Origin: Firmicutes bacterium UBA3553
Lineage (GTDB): Bacteria > Bacillota > Clostridia > Tissierellales > Sedimentibacteraceae
Reading direction: 5' to 3'
Length of the DNA stretch: 19,820 nucleotides
Assembly: GCA_002381185.1 (NCBI GenBank)
Contig: DFOA01000015.1
Coordinates: forward strand, 1 to 19,820
Shown: positions 6,182 to 13,938 of the stretch, piece by piece
Numbering within the stretch: the stretch's first letter is position 1
How the letters are laid out: each line of letters begins with the position of its first letter
Position numbers and translations under genes: made by a program
Notes under the pieces: model-generated
Told to the model about the DNA's origin: nothing
What the model saw: only the letters and a program-made list of their open reading frames with translations
The model's database searches: none

Positions 6182-6748
6182 ATGTATATAATTGCAGGAC
6201 TTGGCAATCCGGGTAAGGAATATACAGGTACCAGACATAATGTAGGATATGATGCATTAGATTGTTTGGCAGACAAGTATGATGTAAAATTAAATAAATT
6301 GAAATTTAACTCCGTTTATGGTGAAACAACTATAAACGGAGAAAAAGTTATGCTTGTAAAACCTGTAACCTATATGAACAGAAGCGGAGTTGCCATAGAT
6401 GAAATAATGAAGTTTTATAAAATCCCGGTTGAAAATCTCATTGTGATTTATGATGATATTGATATACCTGTGGGCACTCTGAGAATCAGGCCTCACGGCA
6501 GTCCGGGAACACATAACGGAATGAGATCAATAATTCAGCATGTGGGCAGCGGATTTCCACGCATACGAATAGGAATAGGAAGAAATCCGGATATGGATTT
6601 AGCTGATTATGTACTTCAAAGATTCGGCGCAGAGGACAAGGATATAATAAGAACAATAATGGAAAAAGCTTCAGAGGCAGCAATCGAGATAATTAAGAAC
6701 AATGTTGATACTGCAATGCAGAAGTACAACATAAAGACGATTGATTAG
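6182..6748 (+). CDS. pth: Peptidyl-tRNA hydrolase
   Basis: Pth cleaves peptidyl-tRNAs that drop off ribosomes, freeing the tRNA. The 188-residue protein has the usual length. It begins IAGLGNPGKEYTGTRHNVGY, with Asn9 and the catalytic His19. Asn66 is in TYMNRSG, the DDID acid cluster is at 91-94, and THNGMRS carries Asn112; together these are the known active-site set. In Bacillus this gene is spoVC. Its GAGG ribosome binding site overlaps the glmU stop codon, so the two are co-transcribed. In relatives prs (and ctc) usually sits between glmU and pth; here nothing does. Confidence 0.95.
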   Translation: MYIIAGLGNPGKEYTGTRHNVGYDALDCLADKYDVKLNKLKFNSVYGETTINGEKVMLVKPVTYMNRSGVAIDEIMKFYKIPVENLIVIYDDIDIPVGTLRIRPHGSPGTHNGMRSIIQHVGSGFPRIRIGIGRNPDMDLADYVLQRFGAEDKDIIRTIMEKASEAAIEIIKNNVDTAMQKYNIKTID

Positions 6749-6750
6749 CG

Positions 6751-6783
6751 ATTGATAAGCAATGGGCAAAAGATTTTATCAAT
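6751..6783 (+). repeat. Inverted repeat between pth and mfd
   Basis: ATTGATAA (6751-6758) and TTATCAAT (6776-6783) are exact inverses with a 17-base loop. An overlapping alternative pairs AGCAAT (6758-6763) with ATTGCT (6782-6787). There is no T tract, so full termination is unlikely. It may be an mRNA processing or stability stem inside the operon. Confidence 0.3.
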
Positions 6784-6811
6784 TGCTCTTCCATTGTCAG
6801 AAGGGTGAAGA

Positions 6812-9800
6812 ATGAACAAAATTTTATTTGAGCAGTTTCAAAAGACAGATAAATTCAACAGAATAATTGAAAATTATAAAAAAAATAAACGCCAGCTCAT
6901 CCAAGGCATCAATGAGGAGAGCATGGCGTATTTGGTGTGCAATTTATTAGAATCTGCGGCTAATAAAATTCTTCTTATAACAAGTAATGAAGCTAAATCA
7001 AGAAAATATGAAGAAGAAATAAAAGCATACACGAATTATGGAGACAGACTTCAACCGAAGGAGTTTTTATTATATAACGTTGATGCATTAAGCAAGGATG
7101 TGGAATATAAAAGAACGGATGTTCTTGATAAAATTATTAATTCTAAAAAATCCGTGGTAACAGCATCTATAAATTCTGTTATAACCAGAGTAATGCCTAA
7201 AGATAGATTTAAGGATTCTGTTATAGAATTAAAATACGGAAACAGCTATGATTTAAATGAACTCAGAAGCAAACTCGTTAATATGAAGTATGAAAGAGTG
7301 GATGCTATAGAAGGCATCGGACAGTTCTCTGTCAGGGGGGGAATAATTGATATTTTTTCTCCTTCAGAATCTGAGCCCGTCAGAATTGAATTTTTTGATG
7401 ATGAAATTGATTCAATAAGGTCAGTTGATTTAAAGACCCAGCGTTCCGTTAAAAACTTAAAATCAATAAGAATAATACCATGCAGCGACTTAATGTTTCA
7501 GAAAGATGAAATAAAAAAAATCTTATCTGAAATAGATAAGGATTATCAAAGCAGGATAAGTAAAGTTAAAGACCTTCACAATGATAAGGAAGTGGGAAAA
7601 AGACTTAAGAACCTTTATAATTCATACCAGGATAAATTAAGCGGAGGATTGGGAATAGAAAATGCCGACCTTCTGGTTCCTTTCATAAAGGATAGTTTTG
7701 TAAGTGTCCTGGATTATTTTAATGATAATTTCATACTTGTTCTGGATGAACCCGAAAGAATATTTGAAGAATTAAAAGGTTTAAATGAAAGCTTTGAATT
7801 AAAATACGGTGAATTATTTGAAAAAGGTGAAATTTTTACAAAACAAAGCAAGGTATACATTGATGAACAGGAATTAAAGTCAAAGATATCAGAGAAAACA
7901 TTTATATCAGTTAACGGCAAGGATAAAATTTTTAAAACTGATGATACGGTTTCACTGATGTTTAAAGAAGCTCCATCATATTACGGAAAGATGGAGGATT
8001 TGTCTAAGGATTTAAACAGGTTAAAGTATAAGGGATACAAGATTGCAATAGTGCTCTCCACAAACGAAGGTTGCCTTAAGCTTCATAACATATTAAACGA
8101 TTATGAATGCACAACTACTTTGTCAAAGGATACAAATGTTACAGCTGAAAGCGGACAGGTGATAATTGTTCCGGGAGAGTTAAAAAAAGGTTTTGAATAT
8201 TACGACAATAAAATACTGGTACTCACAGAAAACGAAGTATTAGGAACCCTTCGAAAAAAGACCCACAAGGCTAAAAAGCAAAAAGGCTCCAAAATTGAAG
8301 TGTTTACCGATTTAAAGGTCGGAGACTATGTAGTGCATGAGCATCACGGTATCGGTCAATATATTGGGATTGAAAAAATAGATGTTCAAAATGTAAAGAA
8401 GGACTATTTGTGTATTAAGTACAAGGGTGAAGATAAGCTTTATGTGCCTGTAGACCAGATGTCCCTTATCCAAAAGTACATCGGTTCAGATTCTGATAAA
8501 CCTAAGTTAAACAAAATGGGAAGCGCAGATTGGATAAAAGCCAAGGAGCGCTCTAAAGCAGCAATAGAAAATATGGCTGCCGAGCTTGTAAGATTATACG
8601 CACAAAGAAAGGTTGCAAAAGGCTATGCCTTTTCAACTGATACAGAATGGCAGAAGGAGTTTGAATATAAGTTTCCTTTCCAGGAAACGGATGATCAGCT
8701 TCGATGCATAAAAGAAATAAAAAAAGATATGGAAAAACCGTCTTGTATGGACAGACTGCTTTGCGGAGATGTTGGCTTTGGAAAAACAGAGGTGGCAATG
8801 AGAGCAGCTTTCAAAGCGGTTATGGATTCAAAACAGGTAGCAATACTTGTACCTACGACTATATTGGCACAGCAGCATTATGCTAATTTAATGGACAGAT
8901 TCAGAGGCTATCCGATTAAAATAGAGATGCTGTCAAGGTTCAGGACTCAGTATCAGCAGTCCAAGGTTATCAATGATTTAAATAAGGGAATGGTTGATAT
9001 CGTTGTAGGGACACACAAGCTGCTGGCTAAGGACCTGAAATTTAAGGACTTAGGTCTGTTAATAATCGACGAAGAGCAAAGATTTGGAGTTAAGCACAAG
9101 GAGCTTATTAAGCAGCTAAAAACAAACATAGATGTATTAACCCTTTCAGCTACCCCTATTCCAAGAACGCTGCATATGTCAATGATTGGTATAAGGGATA
9201 TGAGCATCATATCAGAACCGCCGGGAGACAGGCTTCCTATTCAAACATATGTTATAGAATATAATGAAGGAATTATTAAAGATGCAATTGAAAAAGAAAT
9301 TTCAAGAGGCGGTCAAATTTATTATGTTCATAACAGAGTAATTGATATTGACAGCGCTGCATCAAAGCTTCAAAAACTTGTCCCTGAAGCAAGAATAGCA
9401 GTCGCCCATGGGCAGATGAACGAAAGACAACTTGAAAACATAATGTTTGAATTTGTTCAAAAAGAATATGATATACTGGTGTGCACCACAATTATAGAAA
9501 CAGGAATGGATATTCCCAATGCAAATACCCTTATTATTGACAACGCTGATCATTTGGGACTTTCACAGCTGTACCAGCTCAGAGGACGTATTGGAAGGTC
9601 AAACAAAATATCATTTGCTTACCTTACCTATGAAAAGGATAAAATGCTGTCAGAAGTGGCAGATAAAAGGCTTAAAGCAATCAAGGAATTTACGGAATTC
9701 GGGTCCGGTTTTAAAATAGCAATGAGAGACCTGGAAATAAGGGGATGCGGCAATATATTGGGAGCCGAACAGCATGGACACATGCTGGCAATCGGTTACG

Positions 9801-10357
9801 ATTTATATGTTAAATTCTTAGACAGAGCAGTTAAAGAAATTCAGGGCAAGATGAATGAAGATGAAGATATTGAAACATCCGTGGACTTAAGTGTGGATGG
9901 CTATATTCCTTCAACATATATAGAAAATGAAGAACAAAAAATAGAAATATACAAAAAAATTGCGGCAACCGCAAGTAAAGATGATATTTACGATATTACA
10001 GAAGAAATTATTGACCGGTTTGGAAATCCTCCTAAGCAGGTTGACAATCTGTTGAAAATATCTTATATTAAGATACTGTGCCACAAGCTGCGCGTAAAAT
10101 CCATTACTCAATCGGGATGTACAGTAAATATTGAATTATATGCAGGAAATGACTTGAATCAGGACATAATAGGTTTCTTAATTGAAAATTACAATACAAA
10201 AATAAAATTTGATGTATCAAAGGAACCTGTTATTAAATATAAATTAGATTCCACAGAGCAAATGCTGATTCTGGCGGAACTAGAAAAATTCTTTGAAATC
10301 TTAAATAATTATAAAGCAGGTTTAAAGGAATCTGCCAGGGAGGAAAAACATGAATAA
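6812..10357 (+). CDS. mfd: Transcription-repair coupling factor Mfd
   Basis: Mfd is a DNA translocase that pushes stalled RNA polymerase off damaged templates and recruits UvrA for nucleotide excision repair. The 1181-residue protein is complete. The UvrB-like N-terminus (about 1-350) includes the IGQFSVRGGIIDIFSPSE block. The RNA-polymerase-interacting CarD-like domain is at about 495-560 (VGDYVVHEHHGIGQYIGI). Superfamily-2 helicase motifs follow: Walker A GDVGFGKTEVA at 652-662, DEEQ at 753-756, and the TRG/motif VI region QLRGRIGRS. The C-terminal TRCF domain covers roughly the last 150 residues. The ribosome binding site is GAAGGGTGA. Its last codons overlap the next gene by 8 bases, implying translational coupling. 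fin, which lies upstream of mfd in Bacillus, is missing. Confidence 0.97.
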   Translation: MNKILFEQFQKTDKFNRIIENYKKNKRQLIQGINEESMAYLVCNLLESAANKILLITSNEAKSRKYEEEIKAYTNYGDRLQPKEFLLYNVDALSKDVEYKRTDVLDKIINSKKSVVTASINSVITRVMPKDRFKDSVIELKYGNSYDLNELRSKLVNMKYERVDAIEGIGQFSVRGGIIDIFSPSESEPVRIEFFDDEIDSIRSVDLKTQRSVKNLKSIRIIPCSDLMFQKDEIKKILSEIDKDYQSRISKVKDLHNDKEVGKRLKNLYNSYQDKLSGGLGIENADLLVPFIKDSFVSVLDYFNDNFILVLDEPERIFEELKGLNESFELKYGELFEKGEIFTKQSKVYIDEQELKSKISEKTFISVNGKDKIFKTDDTVSLMFKEAPSYYGKMEDLSKDLNRLKYKGYKIAIVLSTNEGCLKLHNILNDYECTTTLSKDTNVTAESGQVIIVPGELKKGFEYYDNKILVLTENEVLGTLRKKTHKAKKQKGSKIEVFTDLKVGDYVVHEHHGIGQYIGIEKIDVQNVKKDYLCIKYKGEDKLYVPVDQMSLIQKYIGSDSDKPKLNKMGSADWIKAKERSKAAIENMAAELVRLYAQRKVAKGYAFSTDTEWQKEFEYKFPFQETDDQLRCIKEIKKDMEKPSCMDRLLCGDVGFGKTEVAMRAAFKAVMDSKQVAILVPTTILAQQHYANLMDRFRGYPIKIEMLSRFRTQYQQSKVINDLNKGMVDIVVGTHKLLAKDLKFKDLGLLIIDEEQRFGVKHKELIKQLKTNIDVLTLSATPIPRTLHMSMIGIRDMSIISEPPGDRLPIQTYVIEYNEGIIKDAIEKEISRGGQIYYVHNRVIDIDSAASKLQKLVPEARIAVAHGQMNERQLENIMFEFVQKEYDILVCTTIIETGMDIPNANTLIIDNADHLGLSQLYQLRGRIGRSNKISFAYLTYEKDKMLSEVADKRLKAIKEFTEFGSGFKIAMRDLEIRGCGNILGAEQHGHMLAIGYDLYVKFLDRAVKEIQGKMNEDEDIETSVDLSVDGYIPSTYIENEEQKIEIYKKIAATASKDDIYDITEEIIDRFGNPPKQVDNLLKISYIKILCHKLRVKSITQSGCTVNIELYAGNDLNQDIIGFLIENYNTKIKFDVSKEPVIKYKLDSTEQMLILAELEKFFEILNNYKAGLKESAREEKHE

Positions 10358-11288
10358 ACTAAAAAAATCACTTGCATTGGTACTTGCTCTTTGTATGGTT
10401 GTAGCAGTTACCGCATGTCAAAAAAGCAATGAAGGTGCAGTTGAAGAAGGTGTGAAAGCCAAAGTCAATGACAAGGTAATTACTCAGGAAGAATATGACG
10501 AGCATTTGTCAGTTTATAAAAAGATGGCAGAAAATCAGTATGGCGCAGGTGCTTGGGATATGGAAGTTTCAGAAGGTCAGACAATGGGAAGTTATTATGA
10601 AAGCACTTTGTTAGACCAGTTGATAACAGACCTTCTATTAGTTGAAGCAGCTGAAAAAGAAGGGATAACTATTTCAGACGAAGACCTGAAGGGCGAACTT
10701 GATACCTTTAAATCATATTTGGAAACAGATGAAAAATACAAAGAGTTCCTGACAAACTACGGCATGTCTGAAGAATATCTCAAGGAATCATTGAGAAAAG
10801 AATATCTGATTAACCATTACTTGGCAATCAAAATAGAAAATTTGCAGCCGACTGATGAAGAACTTGAAACATTATTTAATGATTTAAGAATGAACGAAAG
10901 TGTAAGAGCAAGCCACATACTTGTTAAAACAGAAGATGAAGCAAAGGCTGTTATAGACAGATTAAACAAGGGTGAAAACTTCGAAGATTTGGCGAAAGAA
11001 CTGTCTACTGATACAGGAAGCGGTGCAAACGGCGGAGATTTGGATTATTTTGAATACACTGACATGGTTCAGCCGTTTTCTGAAGCAGCATTTAACATGG
11101 AAATAGGAGAAATAAGCGAGCCGGTACAATCTGAATTTGGTTACCATGTAATTAAAGTAACTGATAAAAAAGTAGACAATGAAATTACGCTGGAAACAAA
11201 GAAGTCAGTATTGACAGAATATTACAAGTCCATGAAATATGAAGAATTGCTTGAAAATTTGAATAAAGAAGCAAATATTAATAAATAA
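10350..11288 (+). CDS. prsA: PrsA-like lipoprotein, parvulin peptidyl-prolyl isomerase
   Basis: This extracytoplasmic foldase catalyses cis-trans isomerisation of prolyl bonds and helps exported proteins fold at the membrane-wall interface. The 312-residue protein opens with KLKK, a hydrophobic stretch and the lipobox VTAC, so Cys23 should be lipidated after signal peptidase II cleavage. A SurA/PrsA-like helical N-domain spans roughly 35-175. A parvulin domain begins at about 185 with VRASHILVK and ends with FGYHVIKVTDK near 275. GGGAGG lies before ATG 10350, inside the end of mfd, and the genes overlap by 8 bases. A PrsA-like gene between mfd and spoVT is common in Clostridia. No terminator is obvious after it. 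Confidence 0.88.
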   Translation: MNKLKKSLALVLALCMVVAVTACQKSNEGAVEEGVKAKVNDKVITQEEYDEHLSVYKKMAENQYGAGAWDMEVSEGQTMGSYYESTLLDQLITDLLLVEAAEKEGITISDEDLKGELDTFKSYLETDEKYKEFLTNYGMSEEYLKESLRKEYLINHYLAIKIENLQPTDEELETLFNDLRMNESVRASHILVKTEDEAKAVIDRLNKGENFEDLAKELSTDTGSGANGGDLDYFEYTDMVQPFSEAAFNMEIGEISEPVQSEFGYHVIKVTDKKVDNEITLETKKSVLTEYYKSMKYEELLENLNKEANINK

Positions 11289-11310
11289 TGAAGGTTTTAT
11301 TAATAAAAAG

Positions 11311-11341
11311 AAAAAAATGTTAGAAAAGGTAAAAAAATGTT
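11311..11341 (+). repeat. Two direct 11-bp repeats ahead of the spoVT promoter
   Basis: AAAAAAATGTT occurs at 11311-11321 and 11331-11341, a 20-base period or about two helical turns. The second copy overlaps the -35 at 11340. The rest of the 204-base gap between prsA and spoVT holds only AT-rich sequence, the promoter and the ribosome binding site. It may be an operator or a curved activating element. Confidence 0.45.
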
Positions 11342-11368
11342 GCTATTCATAAAAGCTTCCTATATAAT
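11340..11368 (+). promoter_or_regulatory. Sigma-A-type promoter of spoVT
   Basis: TTGCTA (11340-11345) and TATAAT (11363-11368) are 17 bases apart, leaving a leader of about 115 bases. In Bacillus spoVT is sigma-G driven; I see no clear sigma-G pair here. Confidence 0.55.
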
Positions 11369-11492
11369 GTTAATGATATTTCCAATAATATCCGTAAACT
11401 AATCAGGATAAAATCTATTAAAGTGCAAATAATAGAAAATATTAAAAGAAATGTCATATAAATAAAATTATGCAATTGGAGGAACATAAGTT

Positions 11493-12044
11493 ATGAAAGC
11501 AACTGGAATTGTCAGAAGAATTGATGACTTGGGAAGAGTGGTTATCCCTAAAGAAATTAGAAGAACGTTGAGAATTAGGGAAGGAGATCCTTTAGAAATA
11601 TTTACTGATAGAGAAGGTGAAATAATACTTAAAAAATATTCACCTATAGGAGAATTAACTGAATTTGCAGGAGAGTATGTTGAGTCCTTGTTTGAAACAA
11701 CAAGACATATCGCTATAATTACAGACCGCGATGGGGTAATAGCTGTATCAGGAAGCTCTAAAAAAGATTACTCCGAAAAAAGATTAAGCCCTGAGTTGGA
11801 AAAAATAATTGAGAGCAGAGAAATTTATATGACAAATGCTAATGCTAAACCAATTAGAATTACAGCAAATGAGTTTAATCCAGACAACTATACCAGTCAG
11901 GTTATAGCTCCAATATTAGCACATGGAGACCCCATAGGAGCAGTTATGCTGCTATCAAAAGATAAGGCAGCAAAGATGTCCGATGTTGAAGAGAAGTTAA
12001 TCAAAACCGCAAGTATATTCTTATCAAGACAAATGGAAAGCTGA
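11493..12044 (+). CDS. spoVT: SpoVT, AbrB-family forespore regulator
   Basis: SpoVT is a DNA-binding protein that adjusts sigma-G-dependent gene expression in the forespore, affecting coat, cortex and germination properties. The 183-residue protein is close to the 178 of Bacillus. Residues 1-50 are a swapped-hairpin AbrB domain (TGIVRRIDDLGRVVIPKEIRRTLRI). Residues 55-183 form a GAF-like C-terminal domain (TRHIAIITDRDGVIAVSG). This two-domain architecture separates SpoVT from short AbrB and Abh proteins. GGAGG lies 10 bases before the ATG. Its position after mfd is the Bacillus order. Presence of this gene supports a spore former. Confidence 0.95.
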   Translation: MKATGIVRRIDDLGRVVIPKEIRRTLRIREGDPLEIFTDREGEIILKKYSPIGELTEFAGEYVESLFETTRHIAIITDRDGVIAVSGSSKKDYSEKRLSPELEKIIESREIYMTNANAKPIRITANEFNPDNYTSQVIAPILAHGDPIGAVMLLSKDKAAKMSDVEEKLIKTASIFLSRQMES

Positions 12045-12051
12045 TATATTC

Positions 12052-12084
12052 AATAAAGATGATTTAAATCATCTTTATTTTTTT
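12052..12084 (+). terminator. Strong Rho-independent terminator after spoVT
   Basis: AATAAAGATGATTT (12052-12065) and its exact reverse complement (12066-12079) form a 28-base palindrome, ending in a T run to 12084. It can also act on the minus strand but no converging gene exists nearby. Confidence 0.85.
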
Positions 12085-12150
12085 GTGCGCCTAACACCGT
12101 TTTTCAGAGTTTTTTCTTCCGTATCCCATTAAGCCCATTTTGTAAACGTT

Positions 12151-12179
12151 TTGACTTTGTTTCACATTTGTTTTATAAT
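12151..12179 (+). promoter_or_regulatory. Sigma-A promoter of the beta-CASP/activator pair
   Basis: TTGACT (12151-12156) and TATAAT (12174-12179) are 17 bases apart, near consensus. Transcription should start around 12186, giving a leader of about 33 bases. Confidence 0.8.
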
Positions 12180-12218
12180 TAAAGTATAAAATTATGTCAA
12201 TAAACTATGGAGGCAAAT

Positions 12219-13919
12219 ATGAATATCAGATTTTTAGGAGCTGTTCAGGGAGTAACCGGTTCAAGCCATTTAATACAGTTTAATGATAAAAAAATATTAT
12301 TAGACTGCGGAATGTATCAAGGCAAGGATGAAGATTTGAATTTAGAAGAATTTGAGGTGAATCCTGCAGACATAAACTATTTACTGTTGAGCCACAGTCA
12401 TATAGATCACAGCGGCAGAATTCCCCTGTTGGTGAAGAAGGGCTTTAAAGGTGAAATTTATTGTTCCAAGCCGACCTATGACCTATGTGAAATAATGTTG
12501 ATAGATTCTGCCCATATACAGGAAACTGAGGCAGAGTGGAAAAACAAAAAGGCACTGCGTCAAGGCAGAAAAACAATTGAACCCATGTACACTCAAAGTG
12601 ATGCTATGGAAAGTCTCCAATATTTCAAGCCTGTTCAGTATGAACAGATAATAAATATTGAAGAAGGATTTACGGTTAAATTCAGTGATGCAGGTCATAT
12701 ACTGGGCTCGTCAATCGTAGAAATGTGGTTTAATGATGGCAACGAAAACGTCAAGCTTGTTTACTCGGGAGACCTTGGCATGCGCGAAAAACCGCTGTTA
12801 AAAGATCCTTCTGTCATAGAAAAAGCGGACTATGTCATAATGGAATCAACATACGGAGACAGAGTTCACTCTGATATTGAACAGCGGACTGAGGAACTTA
12901 TAAGCATTATATTAAAAACCGTAAAAAGAGGCGGCAGCGTTATAATACCATCCTTTGCAGTGGGAAGGACTCAGGAACTTATATATGAATTAAACAAGTA
13001 TTACGACAGCAACTTGGATAAAATAGGAACAAAAGAAAATGAGTTGAAAAAAATACCCGTATATATTGACAGTCCCCTGGCAACAAAGGCAACAGAGGTG
13101 TTTAAGAAAAACGCACACGTATTTGACTCAGAAGCAAGAAATTATATAATGACAGGAGATAATCCTTTAGAATTTGAAAACCTTCATTTTACCCAAAGCG
13201 CAGAAGAATCAAAGGCACTCAATCTTTCCCTTGAACCTAAAATTATAATTTCTGCCAGCGGAATGTGCGAAGCAGGAAGAATTAAACACCACTTAAAGCA
13301 TAACCTCTGGAGAAAAGAAGCAAGCATTGTCTTTGTAGGCTACCAGGCAGAAGGAACCCTGGGAAGAAAAATATTGGAAGGGGAAAAAGTTGTAAAAGTA
13401 TTGGGAGAATCCATAAACGTTAAGGCAGAAGTATACAATGTAGAAGGATTTTCGGGACATGCCGACAAAACAGCTCTGTTGAACTGGCTTAAAGGATTCA
13501 AGGAAAAACCAAAATCAGTCTTCATAGTACATGGAGAGCAGGAATCAAAGCTTAACTTTGCAAAAGAAGTTAAAGAAACTCTTGGATTAAACTGTATAAT
13601 TCCTGAATACAATAAGGTTTATGAAATAAGGAAATCAAAAAATATAGAGGAAATACATGTAGCGGAAACTGAAACAAAAACAAAAACAGCAATTACATCA
13701 AGAGCTGCCTTTGCGTCAAAGACCAATGTAAATGAAAAACTTATCAATGACCTGTTGGCTGATATTGAAGAGCTTAAACAAATATTTGAAGTAGCTGCAG
13801 AACGTGCGAAAAAACATGTAACGGAAAACATCAACATTGATGATTACAAAAAAATCAACAATACAATTATTGATTTAGAAAATGAAGTAATAAACCTTAC
13901 TATGCTCACAAATAAATAA
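12219..13919 (+). CDS. MBL-fold beta-CASP ribonuclease (YSH1/CPSF73-like) with C-terminal extension
   Basis: The product is a metallo-beta-lactamase-fold RNA nuclease with a beta-CASP cap, predicted cytosolic. The zinc motif H59-S-H61-I-D63-H64 and Asp185 in YSGDLG are present. ESTYGDR, SFAVGRTQE and the beta-CASP SASGMCEAGR block follow. The RMMBL end has SGHAD (His414) and VHGEQ (His438). The family core is usually about 450-480 residues. Here about 85 extra residues (480-566) follow: a Lys/Thr-rich linker, then Glu/Lys/Leu-rich helical sequence likely to form a coiled coil. I placed the start at 12219 because TGGAGG (12208-12213) precedes it; an in-frame ATG at 12207 overlaps that site. 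It lies 16 bases ahead of the sigma-54 activator and shares its promoter. Target RNAs are unknown; it is not RNase J, which differs in its C-terminal domain. Confidence 0.85.
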   Translation: MNIRFLGAVQGVTGSSHLIQFNDKKILLDCGMYQGKDEDLNLEEFEVNPADINYLLLSHSHIDHSGRIPLLVKKGFKGEIYCSKPTYDLCEIMLIDSAHIQETEAEWKNKKALRQGRKTIEPMYTQSDAMESLQYFKPVQYEQIINIEEGFTVKFSDAGHILGSSIVEMWFNDGNENVKLVYSGDLGMREKPLLKDPSVIEKADYVIMESTYGDRVHSDIEQRTEELISIILKTVKRGGSVIIPSFAVGRTQELIYELNKYYDSNLDKIGTKENELKKIPVYIDSPLATKATEVFKKNAHVFDSEARNYIMTGDNPLEFENLHFTQSAEESKALNLSLEPKIIISASGMCEAGRIKHHLKHNLWRKEASIVFVGYQAEGTLGRKILEGEKVVKVLGESINVKAEVYNVEGFSGHADKTALLNWLKGFKEKPKSVFIVHGEQESKLNFAKEVKETLGLNCIIPEYNKVYEIRKSKNIEEIHVAETETKTKTAITSRAAFASKTNVNEKLINDLLADIEELKQIFEVAAERAKKHVTENINIDDYKKINNTIIDLENEVINLTMLTNK

Positions 13920-13938
13920 CACCAATCAGGAGAAAATG

